Both the position numbers and the translations under genes were made by a program. From positions 1 to 5,972 of the forward strand of contig JARIET010000183.1 in NCBI GenBank assembly GCA_031127185.1: a DNA stretch of 5,972 bases. The letters are read 5' to 3'. Of this stretch, positions 1-5,972 are shown one piece after another (position 1 is the first letter of the stretch; each line of letters starts with the position of its first letter). The notes beneath the pieces were generated by a model. It had not been told where the DNA came from. It saw only the letters and a program-made list of their open reading frames with translations, and searched no databases. Source of the stretch: Gemmatimonadota bacterium. Its GTDB lineage: Bacteria; Gemmatimonadota; Gemmatimonadetes; Gemmatimonadales; Gemmatimonadaceae.

Positions 1-2175
1 GGGTTCTTTCTCGTGATGTGGGATGCGATTCGCTTTGCGCAGTCGCGCGGGATTCTCTGCCAGGGGCGCGGCAGCGCGGCCAACTCCGCGATCGTCTATT
101 GCCTCGGCATCACTGCGGTGGACCCGGTGAAGAATGGACTGTTGTTCGAACGCTTTCTCTCCGAGACGCGCGTGGACGGACAGGCCGACGCGCCGGATAT
201 CGACGTGGACTTCGAGCACGACCGCCGTGAAGAGGTGCTCGACTACATGTACCAGCGCTATGACAGGCCGCACGCCGCCATCGCTTGCATCGTGCAGACC
301 TACCGCGCGCCGAACGCTGTGCAGGACGCAATGCGCGCCTTTGGCTACCCCGCCAATCTTGCCACGAGCATCTCCAAGAAACTTCACCGCTACGACCCGA
401 TGGATGCTGCCGTGCAGATGCAGGCGAAGTACGCGGCGCAGGCGGGACTCGACCTGAACGCCGCGCGCGTGAAGGCCCTGCTGCGCGCCATCGGCGGATT
501 CGACCGTTTGCCACGACTCCGTGCCACCCACGTGGGCGGGTTCGTGCTCTCCGGCGCTCCACTCGGCAACTGGCTTCCCATCGAACAGACAAACATGGGG
601 CGCACGATCGTGCAGTTCGACAAGGACGACCTCGATGCGGTGGGCATTCCCAAGTTCGATTTTCTGGGCCTCGGTGGCCTCGCCATGATCCGCCGCGCCT
701 TCGATGCGATCGAGGTGCGCACGGGAACGCGTCCGGAGATGTACACGCTCCCGACGGACGACAAGCCGACCTACGATCTCATCGCCAAGGGCGAAACCGT
801 CGGCACCTTCCAGATCGAGAGCCGCGCACAGATCGCCAGCATCGTGCACACCAGGCCCGAACGGCTCTATGACATCGTCGTGCAGGTGGCGCTGATCCGG
901 CCGGGCCCCATCCAGGCGAAGTTCGTGCGCCCGTACACCCGGCGTCGGCGTGGGCATGAAAAACCGACGTTCCAGCATCCGGCCCTCAAGCCGATCCTCG
1001 CGCGCACGCAGGGCATACCGATTTTTCAGGAACAGGCGATGTCCATCGCCATGGCGCTGGCCGGGTACACCGGCGCTGAGGCCGACGAACTGCGCCGGAC
1101 GATGGGCAACATCCGCAAGGAACCGCGCCTCATCGCCGCGCTCGAGCGGCTGAAGCAGCGGATGGTGGAGCACCGGATCGAGCCGCGCATTCCCCCGGAG
1201 ATGGCGCAGCAGATCTGCGACGATCTGCGTGGGTTCGCGAATTATGGATTCCCGGAATCCCACGCCTGGAGCTTTGCGCTCATCGCCTACGCAACGGCGT
1301 GGCTCAAGGTGCACTACCCGACGGAGTTCTACCTCGGCCTGCTGAATGCCTGGCCGATGGGGTTCTACTCACCCGCCACGCTGATTCATGATGCCAAGCG
1401 TCACGGCGTGGAAGTGCGGCCGCCCTGCCTCGCGCGCGGGTGGTGGGAATGCACGTCCGAGTCCATCGCGGGCAAGCACCCCGCGCTGCGTGTGGGCTGG
1501 CGCTACGTGCGCGGCATCGGTGAGAAGGCGCTCGACGCCCTGCGCAACGCTCATACCGCAGTGCCCTTCACCTCCATCGCCGACGTGACGCAGCGCGCGC
1601 GGCTCACGCGCGCGGAACTCAACCAGCTCGCCCAGGCGGGAGCGTTCCACGTGTGGGAGCCCGATCGCCGGAAAGCGGCGTGGGAAGCGCTGCGTGCCGT
1701 GCACGACACACTTCCGCTCGCCCCCACACACCACACCGAGCATCACCCCGCCCCACTCACGCGCGACGAACTGATTCAGCTCGACTACTACGCTACCGGC
1801 ATCACGATCCATGGCCATCCCATGATGGCGCTGCGCGAACAACTCAAGGCGCGCGGCGTGCGCGACAGCCGGGAGATCGAGCGGCTTCCCAACCGGACGA
1901 ATGTGTCAGTGGCAGGGCTCGTAGTAATCCGCCAGCGCCCGTTCACCGCCAATGGCGTGCTCTTTCTCCTCCTCGAGGACGAACACGGCTTCATGAACGT
2001 CGTGGTGAAAAAAGATGACGTGGAACCGAACGAGGAGGTCGTGAAGCGCGCGCAGTTCATCCTCGTGCACGGGCACGTGGGGCGCGAAGGGAATGCGCTC
2101 TCCGTTGTGGGCCATCAGTTCGAGGCGATCGACGCCGGAGAGCGGCTCACGCAGCAGTCGCGGGACTTTCGGTAG
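1..2175 (+). CDS. dnaE2: Error-prone DNA polymerase III alpha subunit DnaE2 (ImuC), 5'-partial
   Basis: This is a C-family DNA polymerase used for translesion synthesis and damage-induced mutagenesis, usually with ImuA/ImuB and the beta clamp. The frame is open from base 1, so the start and the N-terminal PHP domain lie outside; 724 residues remain of a family usually around 1,050. Fragment residues 20-35 carry the palm motif CQGRGSAANSAIVYCL. The catalytic aspartates are visible: PDIDVDF (D66 and D68) and KFDFLGL (D220). The fingers region (about 325-370) has IPIFQEQAMSIAMALAGYTG. PESHAWSFALIAYATAWLK and WPMGFYSPATLIHDAKRHGV (about 418-465) are typical of DnaE2 rather than replicative DnaE1. 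A helix-hairpin-helix region (about 495-545) and an OB fold (about 633-712) follow. The protein ends in SRDFR just after the OB fold, without the tau-binding tail of DnaE1, as DnaE2 proteins do. The family assignment is firm; an imuA/imuB context cannot be seen here. Confidence 0.95.
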   Translation, partial: GFFLVMWDAIRFAQSRGILCQGRGSAANSAIVYCLGITAVDPVKNGLLFERFLSETRVDGQADAPDIDVDFEHDRREEVLDYMYQRYDRPHAAIACIVQTYRAPNAVQDAMRAFGYPANLATSISKKLHRYDPMDAAVQMQAKYAAQAGLDLNAARVKALLRAIGGFDRLPRLRATHVGGFVLSGAPLGNWLPIEQTNMGRTIVQFDKDDLDAVGIPKFDFLGLGGLAMIRRAFDAIEVRTGTRPEMYTLPTDDKPTYDLIAKGETVGTFQIESRAQIASIVHTRPERLYDIVVQVALIRPGPIQAKFVRPYTRRRRGHEKPTFQHPALKPILARTQGIPIFQEQAMSIAMALAGYTGAEADELRRTMGNIRKEPRLIAALERLKQRMVEHRIEPRIPPEMAQQICDDLRGFANYGFPESHAWSFALIAYATAWLKVHYPTEFYLGLLNAWPMGFYSPATLIHDAKRHGVEVRPPCLARGWWECTSESIAGKHPALRVGWRYVRGIGEKALDALRNAHTAVPFTSIADVTQRARLTRAELNQLAQAGAFHVWEPDRRKAAWEALRAVHDTLPLAPTHHTEHHPAPLTRDELIQLDYYATGITIHGHPMMALREQLKARGVRDSREIERLPNRTNVSVAGLVVIRQRPFTANGVLFLLLEDEHGFMNVVVKKDDVEPNEEVVKRAQFILVHGHVGREGNALSVVGHQFEAIDAGERLTQQSRDFR

Positions 2176-2198
2176 GCGCCGCGACACCGTCGCGGGGC
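2176..2198 (+). terminator. GC-rich hairpin just after dnaE2, possible terminator
   Basis: Immediately after the TAG stop, CCGCGAC (2179-2185) and GTCGCGG (2189-2195) form a perfect 7-bp stem with a 3-base ACC loop. Two more pairs lie outside one G-G mismatch. No T tract follows, so this is not a textbook intrinsic terminator. Its place at the end of dnaE2 and its stability make a transcript-end role plausible, but that is inference. Confidence 0.4.
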
Positions 2199-2217
2199 GA
2201 CCCACGAGTGGCCTGCT

Positions 2218-2246
2218 TTGACTCCGGCGCGCAGCGGCCCCAACTT
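2218..2246 (+). promoter_or_regulatory. Possible promoter for the unknown-lemA pair
   Basis: TTGACT at 2218-2223 matches the sigma-70 -35 consensus at five of six bases. Seventeen bases downstream, CAACTT (2241-2246) keeps the A at position 2 and the T at position 6 of a -10 box. Transcription would begin about 7 bases later, at or next to the ATG at 2254, giving a leaderless mRNA. The -10 match is poor, so this is a suggestion only. Confidence 0.3.
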
Positions 2247-2253
2247 CCGGCCG

Positions 2254-2985
2254 ATGCCCGCCCCTGCGCTGCTGCAATCGAACGACATGCCGTGGCCTGT
2301 GATGGTCGGCATTGGTTTATTGGTCGTCGCGGGCGTGATCTACTCCCAGATTCTTGCACGCCGCCGACGAGAGGCCCTGGCGGCCTTCGCACAATCGCTC
2401 GGCCTCACGTTTCACCCCGGCCACGACCACGACTTCCCGCATCAACGTGCACATCGATGGTTTCAGCAAGGCCGTTCACAGGTCGCCTACAACCGGCTCG
2501 AAGGACAACGGACAATCGCTGATGTGGAGTGCACGGTGATGTTGGGCGACTTCCAGTGGGTCACAGGCTCGGGAAAGAACCGCACCACGCATCAGCGCAG
2601 CTACTTACTCATCCAGCCCGCATGGAATGGACTCCCCAACCTCAAGATTCGCACCGAGCACCTCTTTGATAAGATCGGGGACGCGCTTGGATTCGACGAT
2701 ATCGACTTCGAGTCGGAGGAGTTCAGCCGCAAGTTCATGGTCAAGAGCGCCGACAAACGATTTGCTTACGCCGTCGTGCACCCGCGGATGATGGAGTTCC
2801 TGATCGCTTGCGACGACTATGGCGTCGATCTCGAACGAGGCGAATGCCTCATCACCGGCGTGAACAGCCGCGCCGACCCGTCAGACTTCCGCGCCGCACT
2901 CGGCTGGGCGGAGCGCTTCTTTGGACAGTGGCCTGATCACCTGCGGAACGAACTGAACAGCAGCGGATGGAGGTCCGCGCCATGA
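2254..2985 (+). CDS. Uncharacterised single-pass membrane protein coupled to LemA
   Basis: Function is unknown. With the ATG at 2254 the product has 243 residues. One hydrophobic segment (about 13-34, VMVGIGLLVVAGVIYSQIL) is followed by ARRRRE, so the N-terminus is probably outside and the soluble part cytoplasmic. Visible conserved-looking elements are a GRSQVAYNRLEG patch (73-84), GDFQWVTGSGKNRTTHQ (98-114), and an LKIRTEHLFDKIGDALG...DIDFE stretch (130-153) followed by FSRKF. From memory these resemble uncharacterised bacterial proteins with a Y-TTGSGK, LRPE, DIDF and FS--Y-LRG pattern; I could not run a search. The TGSGK string is not a convincing Walker A motif because nucleotide-fold context is lacking. 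The start is uncertain: TTG 2218, ATG 2254 and ATG 2287 are in frame and none has a good Shine-Dalgarno sequence. ATG 2287 sits closest to the membrane segment. The stop overlaps the lemA start as ATGA, which implies translational coupling. Confidence 0.75.
   Translation: MPAPALLQSNDMPWPVMVGIGLLVVAGVIYSQILARRRREALAAFAQSLGLTFHPGHDHDFPHQRAHRWFQQGRSQVAYNRLEGQRTIADVECTVMLGDFQWVTGSGKNRTTHQRSYLLIQPAWNGLPNLKIRTEHLFDKIGDALGFDDIDFESEEFSRKFMVKSADKRFAYAVVHPRMMEFLIACDDYGVDLERGECLITGVNSRADPSDFRAALGWAERFFGQWPDHLRNELNSSGWRSAP
2969..2973 (+). promoter_or_regulatory. Ribosome binding site of lemA (GGAGG)
   Basis: GGAGG lies 8 bases upstream of the ATG at 2982, inside the end of the preceding gene. It decides the start: the in-frame ATG at 2967 overlaps this Shine-Dalgarno sequence itself and would add only five residues before the membrane segment. 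Confidence 0.8.
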
Positions 2986-3548
2986 TCGATCCCCTCTACG
3001 TCCTCATTGGCGGGGCGGGCCTCGCGCTGATCTGGGTCATCGCTACCTACAACCGATTCATCGCCCTGCGCCAATACCTCAAGAGCGCTGCGGCGGGAAT
3101 CGACGTCGAACTCAAACGGCGCCACGATCTCATCCCGAACCTCGTCGAGGTGGTGAAAGGCTATGCTGCGCACGAGCGGACGGTGTTCGAGAGCGTGGTG
3201 CGCGCCCGCAACGCAGCCGTGGCGGCGATGGGGAGCGGGAGCGCACTGGCGACGCGTGAATCCGAACTGATGCGCGGCCTACGCGGCATCTTCGCGATCG
3301 CCGAGGCATACCCGGAACTGAAAGCCGATGCGCGCTACGGCAATCTGCAGCGCCAGCTGGCCGACACCGAAGACCGGATCGCCGCGACCCGGCGCCTTTA
3401 CAATGGCAACGTACGCGACTGGCGCGCGCTCCGCGATTCCTTCCCGGCCCTGGTGATTGCGCGCGTCTTTGGATTTGCTGGCGTGGATTTCGAGTTCTTC
3501 GAGCTGGCGAGCGATGCCGAACGGGTGGTGCCGCGGGTCAGCCTCTGA
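2982..3548 (+). CDS. lemA: LemA family membrane protein
   Basis: LemA proteins are small, widespread, membrane-anchored helical proteins whose biochemical role is unsettled. The 188-residue length is normal for the family. Residues 4-22 form one N-terminal membrane segment (PLYVLIGGAGLALIWVIAT). The family signature follows: YNRFIALR (23-30), IDVELKRRHDLIPNLVEVVKGY (40-61) and AHE (63-65). Later come LKADARYGNLQRQLADTEDRI (113-133), RRLYNGNV (137-144), SFPALVIARVFGF (153-165) and FEFFEL (170-175). The body should be a long antiparallel helical bundle in the cytoplasm or at the membrane face. Two usual aromatic positions differ: the Trp commonly found before the IDV motif is missing (AAAGIDV), and the second YN pair is WR (RDWRALRD). 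The gene overlaps the upstream membrane-protein gene by 4 bases, so the two are almost certainly expressed together. Confidence 0.93.
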   Translation: MIDPLYVLIGGAGLALIWVIATYNRFIALRQYLKSAAAGIDVELKRRHDLIPNLVEVVKGYAAHERTVFESVVRARNAAVAAMGSGSALATRESELMRGLRGIFAIAEAYPELKADARYGNLQRQLADTEDRIAATRRLYNGNVRDWRALRDSFPALVIARVFGFAGVDFEFFELASDAERVVPRVSL

Positions 3549-3559
3549 GTTTCGCCCGC

Positions 3560-3565
3560 TAGTTT
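3560..3565 (+). promoter_or_regulatory. Extended -10-like hexamer TAGTTT, possible leaderless promoter
   Basis: TAGTTT fits the TANNNT form of a bacterial -10 box. Its last T is separated by 6 bases from the ATG at 3572, the spacing expected when transcription begins at the start codon. No Shine-Dalgarno sequence at useful spacing precedes that ATG (the G run at 3568-3571 touches it). No clear -35 box is visible upstream. This suggests a leaderless mRNA for the secreted-protein gene. Confidence 0.4.
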
Positions 3566-3571
3566 GTGGGG

Positions 3572-4105
3572 ATGCGAATCGCCGCCATCACCCTCCTGCT
3601 GCTCGCCGCTGTGCCGGCCGACGCACAGCGTGGGGGCAGCGCCGCGCCGTCCACATCCGGACAACGGGGACGCGCCGCCGCTCCGGACACGGGCCTCACC
3701 ATGGGCTCATTTGTCGCCTCGCGATTCGACGGCAAGCGCCTCCCGGTCGCCGACCTCGCCACCGATTCGCTCGGCACACAGTTTCTCATCGAATTTTCGG
3801 AACTGGTGCTCACCCTCAGAAAGAACCGTGAGTTCCGCGCCACGCTGCGCTATCGGCAGACGCTCGCCACCAAAGGTCAGCGGACGAACAACGAGCCGAT
3901 GCAGCGCATGACGGTGTACGGCACGTGGATCCGCGAGGGGCAGTCCATTCGCTTTGTGCCCGATCCAGCCCGCGGCGGTCAGGGCCTGCGCATCCTGGCC
4001 GGAACCTTCACAGCAAGGACGATCACTGTGCCGTTCGACTACCAGAATGGCCGTCTCGTTCGGCGATCGACCGCGCTGTTGGTGTACGACCCGCAACTGT
4101 TTTAG
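3572..4105 (+). CDS. Small secreted protein of unknown function, beta-rich
   Basis: The product has 177 residues. The N-terminus MRIAAITLLLLAAVPADA is a Sec signal peptide with likely cleavage after ADA (residue 18), so the mature protein starts QRGG and is periplasmic or exported. A low-complexity Gly/Ala/Ser/Arg linker (about 19-42) leads to a domain with alternating hydrophobic residues: GSFVASRFDGKRLPV, ELVLTLRKNREFRATLRY, TVYGTWIREGQSIRFVPD and a C-terminal LLVYDPQLF. The pattern of short strands and the G-W-----I-F element recall small lipocalin-like beta barrels, but this is a shape impression without a recognised family. There is no cysteine and no lipobox. I chose the ATG at 3572 over the in-frame GTG at 3566 because it starts directly at the signal peptide. 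The next gene begins 23 bases downstream and is also secreted, so the two may form a unit. Confidence 0.8.
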   Translation: MRIAAITLLLLAAVPADAQRGGSAAPSTSGQRGRAAAPDTGLTMGSFVASRFDGKRLPVADLATDSLGTQFLIEFSELVLTLRKNREFRATLRYRQTLATKGQRTNNEPMQRMTVYGTWIREGQSIRFVPDPARGGQGLRILAGTFTARTITVPFDYQNGRLVRRSTALLVYDPQLF

Positions 4106-4116
4106 CCAACCACTCC

Positions 4117-4120
4117 GGAG
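4117..4120 (+). promoter_or_regulatory. Ribosome binding site of the M28 peptidase (GGAG)
   Basis: GGAG sits 8 bases before the ATG at 4129. It selects that start over upstream in-frame codons, which overlap the previous gene and would put about 68 hydrophilic residues in front of the signal peptide. Confidence 0.7.
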
Positions 4121-4128
4121 TGCCGTCG

Positions 4129-5892
4129 ATGCGCCTCGTGTTCCTGGCGGGACTTGCCGTAACCACCGTCGTGCAAGCGCCCTTCGTTTCGCCGGCACGT
4201 GCGCAGGGTATCGCCGACCGCGAGTTCGCCGCCGTGCGTCCGCTACTGAGCGGCAGCCGTGCCAAGGAAACGGTCGCGTATATGGAAAAGTTCGTGCGAT
4301 GGCCGGGAAACCCCGGGTTCGATTCGAGCATCGCGCACGTCGCCGCGCGGCTCACGGCCGCAGGGTATGTGGAACAGTCTCGGGCTCGCGCCACCGATCG
4401 GCTCACGTACCGCGTGGAGCGCTATCCGATGACGACCGCGGCCTGGGAGCCCTTGGGCGCGACGGTTCGGCTGTCGACCGTGGCCGGCGTCATCATGCGC
4501 ACGGCGCCCGTGCTCGATTTCGTCACGAACCGCAACATGCTCACCACCAACTCATTCTCCACTCCCGCGGGCGGAGTCACGGCCGAGTTGGTGAAGGTCA
4601 GTGCTGCCACGCCGGCAGCGCTGGACTCGGCGAACGTCGCCGGGAAGATCGTGATGGTGGATGGGCGAATCGGTCAACTCTTTACGGAAGCCGTTGTTCG
4701 GCGCGGCGCGATCGGTGTATTGGCCTACTCGATGCCCGCGTACACGCAACCCGAGAAGAACACCCGCAGCATACAGTTCTCCAGCATTCCGTACGACTCG
4801 GTCAGGAAAGCGTGGGGCATCATGTTGTCGTTCGACGCGCGGCGCCAACTGCTGGAGGCGCTCAAGCTGGGGACCGTGCGCCTGACCGTGGAGACCCGCT
4901 CGCGATTCATCGCACCAGCTACAGAACTCGCCGTCATTGCCGAAGCGCGCGGGAACGTCAGGCCCGACGAACGATTCGTCTACAGCGCCCACGTGCAGGA
5001 ACCGGGCGCCAATGACGACGCTTCCGGCGTTGGAGCCCAGCTCGAGATGGCGCGCACGCTGGCGGAGTTGATGAAGACGAACCGTATTGACCCAAAGCGC
5101 ACGATCACCATGCTCTGGGGACAAGAGATTCGTGTGACCGATCGCTATCTCAAGCAGGACACCATCCGCCTGAAGGGCGTGCGCTGGGGTATTTCGCTCG
5201 ACATGGTTGGCCAGGACACCGAGAAGACGGGCGGGACGTTCCTGATCGAGAAGATGCCCGACCCCTCGGCCATCTGGACGCGCGGCAACGACAAGCACTC
5301 GGAATGGGGCGGAAGCCCAATGACCGAGGCGCAGATGAAGCCGCACTACTTCAATGACTTCCTGTTGCAGCGTGCACTCGAGCAGTCGCGCGCCACGGGC
5401 TGGGTGGTGAAGACAAATCCGTTTGAAGGCGGAAGCGACCATACCGCCTTCCTGAACAACGGAAGACCGGGGGTCCTCTTCTGGCATTTCACCGATCAGT
5501 TCTACCACACGGACGGCGACCGTATTGAGATGGTGTCGTCGTCGACACTCCAAAACGTCGGTGTGACCGCATTGGTCAGCGGCCTGGTGCTCACGACCGC
5601 TGATGGGCGGACGGCGCGTGCGATCATTGCCCAGCTCGAACGCGACGCTATCGCGCGCCTGGAAACGGAGGCCGCGCTGGGCAAGGAGGCGATCGCCAAG
5701 GGGGGCGATCAGGCGCACGAGCGGAACATCATTACCGTCTGGGGCCGATGGTATGTGGATGCCCTCAAGACGGCGTCGGACATCGAAGTCGGCGGTTCCA
5801 GCTCTCAGACCACGGCCGCCGTTGACGCGGCCGTGCGCACGGTTGAGCGCAGGACACAGGAGCTGGTGCGTGGCCTGACCGGAGAGTTCTAG
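4129..5892 (+). CDS. Secreted M28-family zinc peptidase with PA-like insert
   Basis: This is a likely exported metallo-aminopeptidase, 587 residues long. Residues 1-25 are a signal peptide with probable cleavage at ARA/QG. A PA-like region spans about 135-255 (GKIVMVDGR, then RRGAIGVLAYSMPAY). The M28 catalytic domain spans about 265-490. Candidate zinc ligands by family pattern are H288 (VYSAHVQ), D296 in GANDDASG, D358 (GISLDMVG) and H460 (FYHTDGD); the GGSDHTAF motif (434-441) supports the fold. The usual Glu-Glu pair of M28 enzymes, which supplies the general base and a zinc ligand, is LWGQEIRVT here, with a single acidic residue, E333. The strongly patterned GGTFLIEKMPDPSAIWTRG stretch (368-386) suggests a distinct subgroup. 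A charged, Ala-rich, probably helical tail of about 95 residues follows. There are no cysteines. Substrate is unknown; peptide scavenging outside the cytoplasm is likely. Assignment to M28 is firm, while activity depends on how E333 is used. Confidence 0.9.
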   Translation: MRLVFLAGLAVTTVVQAPFVSPARAQGIADREFAAVRPLLSGSRAKETVAYMEKFVRWPGNPGFDSSIAHVAARLTAAGYVEQSRARATDRLTYRVERYPMTTAAWEPLGATVRLSTVAGVIMRTAPVLDFVTNRNMLTTNSFSTPAGGVTAELVKVSAATPAALDSANVAGKIVMVDGRIGQLFTEAVVRRGAIGVLAYSMPAYTQPEKNTRSIQFSSIPYDSVRKAWGIMLSFDARRQLLEALKLGTVRLTVETRSRFIAPATELAVIAEARGNVRPDERFVYSAHVQEPGANDDASGVGAQLEMARTLAELMKTNRIDPKRTITMLWGQEIRVTDRYLKQDTIRLKGVRWGISLDMVGQDTEKTGGTFLIEKMPDPSAIWTRGNDKHSEWGGSPMTEAQMKPHYFNDFLLQRALEQSRATGWVVKTNPFEGGSDHTAFLNNGRPGVLFWHFTDQFYHTDGDRIEMVSSSTLQNVGVTALVSGLVLTTADGRTARAIIAQLERDAIARLETEAALGKEAIAKGGDQAHERNIITVWGRWYVDALKTASDIEVGGSSSQTTAAVDAAVRTVERRTQELVRGLTGEF

Positions 5893-5903
5893 CTGCATCA
5901 CAT

Positions 5904-5939
5904 TGCCGCGAAGGTTGCCTGCGGCCGCGCCGCGCGGCA
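5904..5939 (+). terminator. Inverted repeat downstream of the peptidase gene
   Basis: TGCCGCG (5904-5910) and CGCGGCA (5933-5939) can pair around a 22-base loop. Inside lie the perfect palindromes GCGGCCGC (5921-5928) and GCCGCGCGGC (5929-5938), which offer competing folds. Only three T residues follow (5943-5945). It may end the peptidase transcript, but GC-rich DNA produces such repeats by chance. Confidence 0.3.
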
Positions 5940-5951
5940 TCCTTTCCGACC

Positions 5952-5972
5952 ATGACCGCCGCGCGTTCTTCC
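5952..5972 (+). CDS. Possible start of a further gene, 3'-partial
   Basis: An ATG 59 bases after the peptidase stop opens seven codons (MTAARSS) that run off the right edge. Direction and spacing agree with the neighbouring genes. No Shine-Dalgarno sequence is visible before it. Too little is present to name a product or to be sure it is a gene. Confidence 0.35.

Noticed and set aside
1369..1842. A 157-codon minus-strand frame inside dnaE2
   Set aside because: It is opposite the conserved DnaE2 C-terminal region and shows no motif or signal of its own.
2218..2253. TTG at 2218 as start of the uncharacterised membrane protein
   Set aside because: The added residues show no conserved character, the ribosome binding site is weak, and the TTG lies in a -35-like TTGACT. 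It cannot be fully excluded.
2563..2580. TGSGKN in the uncharacterised protein as a Walker A nucleotide-binding loop
   Set aside because: It does not fit GxxxxGK[ST] (no Gly four residues before GK, and N instead of S/T follows), and no Walker B or P-loop fold context is visible.
3925..4128. N-terminal extension of the peptidase to an upstream in-frame start
   Set aside because: It would overlap the preceding gene by about 180 bases and place hydrophilic residues before a clear signal peptide. The ATG at 4129 has a good Shine-Dalgarno sequence.
3954..5015. A 353-codon + strand frame overlapping the secreted-protein and peptidase genes
   Set aside because: It spans two real genes in another frame and its product is dominated by Arg, Ala and His, which is typical of a shifted-frame shadow.
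5921..5938. Nested GC palindromes as an attachment or integration site
   Set aside because: There is no integrase, direct repeat or tRNA nearby. The palindromes are made only of G and C and are expected in such composition.
4552..5940. A 462-codon open frame on the minus strand opposite the peptidase gene
   Set aside because: It lies almost wholly within a well-supported coding gene. Its translation is rich in Arg, Gly and His with no recognisable motif. Long antisense frames are common where the sense gene is GC-rich.

Overview
The window is a compact, GC-rich stretch with every supported gene on the + strand. It looks like chromosomal DNA from a free-living bacterium. GC-rich codon use, a DnaE2-type polymerase, several secreted hydrolase or beta-rich proteins and at least one leaderless-looking start suggest Gemmatimonadota or a similar soil or sediment lineage. 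That placement is inference from gene style; there is no rRNA or other marker gene here. No mobile element, tRNA, rRNA or CRISPR array was found.

Layout. (1) Positions 1-2175 hold the C-terminal two thirds of an error-prone DNA polymerase III alpha subunit (dnaE2/imuC). Its start and PHP domain lie left of the window. A GC hairpin follows the stop. (2) Positions about 2254-2985 encode an uncharacterised protein with one N-terminal membrane segment. It overlaps the next gene by 4 bases (ATGA). (3) Positions 2982-3548 encode a LemA-family membrane protein with a strong Shine-Dalgarno sequence. (4) Positions 3572-4105 encode a small secreted protein of unknown function. (5) Positions 4129-5892 encode a secreted M28-family zinc peptidase with a PA-like insert. 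(6) A start codon at 5952 may open another gene cut by the right edge.

Genes 2 and 3 are translationally coupled and probably work together at the membrane. Genes 4 and 5 both carry signal peptides and sit 23 bases apart, so they are probably co-transcribed and act outside the cytoplasm. The polymerase is a separate SOS/mutagenesis-type function and its proximity to the rest is probably incidental. The most interesting points are the unknown protein coupled to LemA, the non-canonical glutamate motif in the peptidase active site, and promoter-like hexamers placed to give leaderless mRNAs. I found no convincing new multi-gene system.
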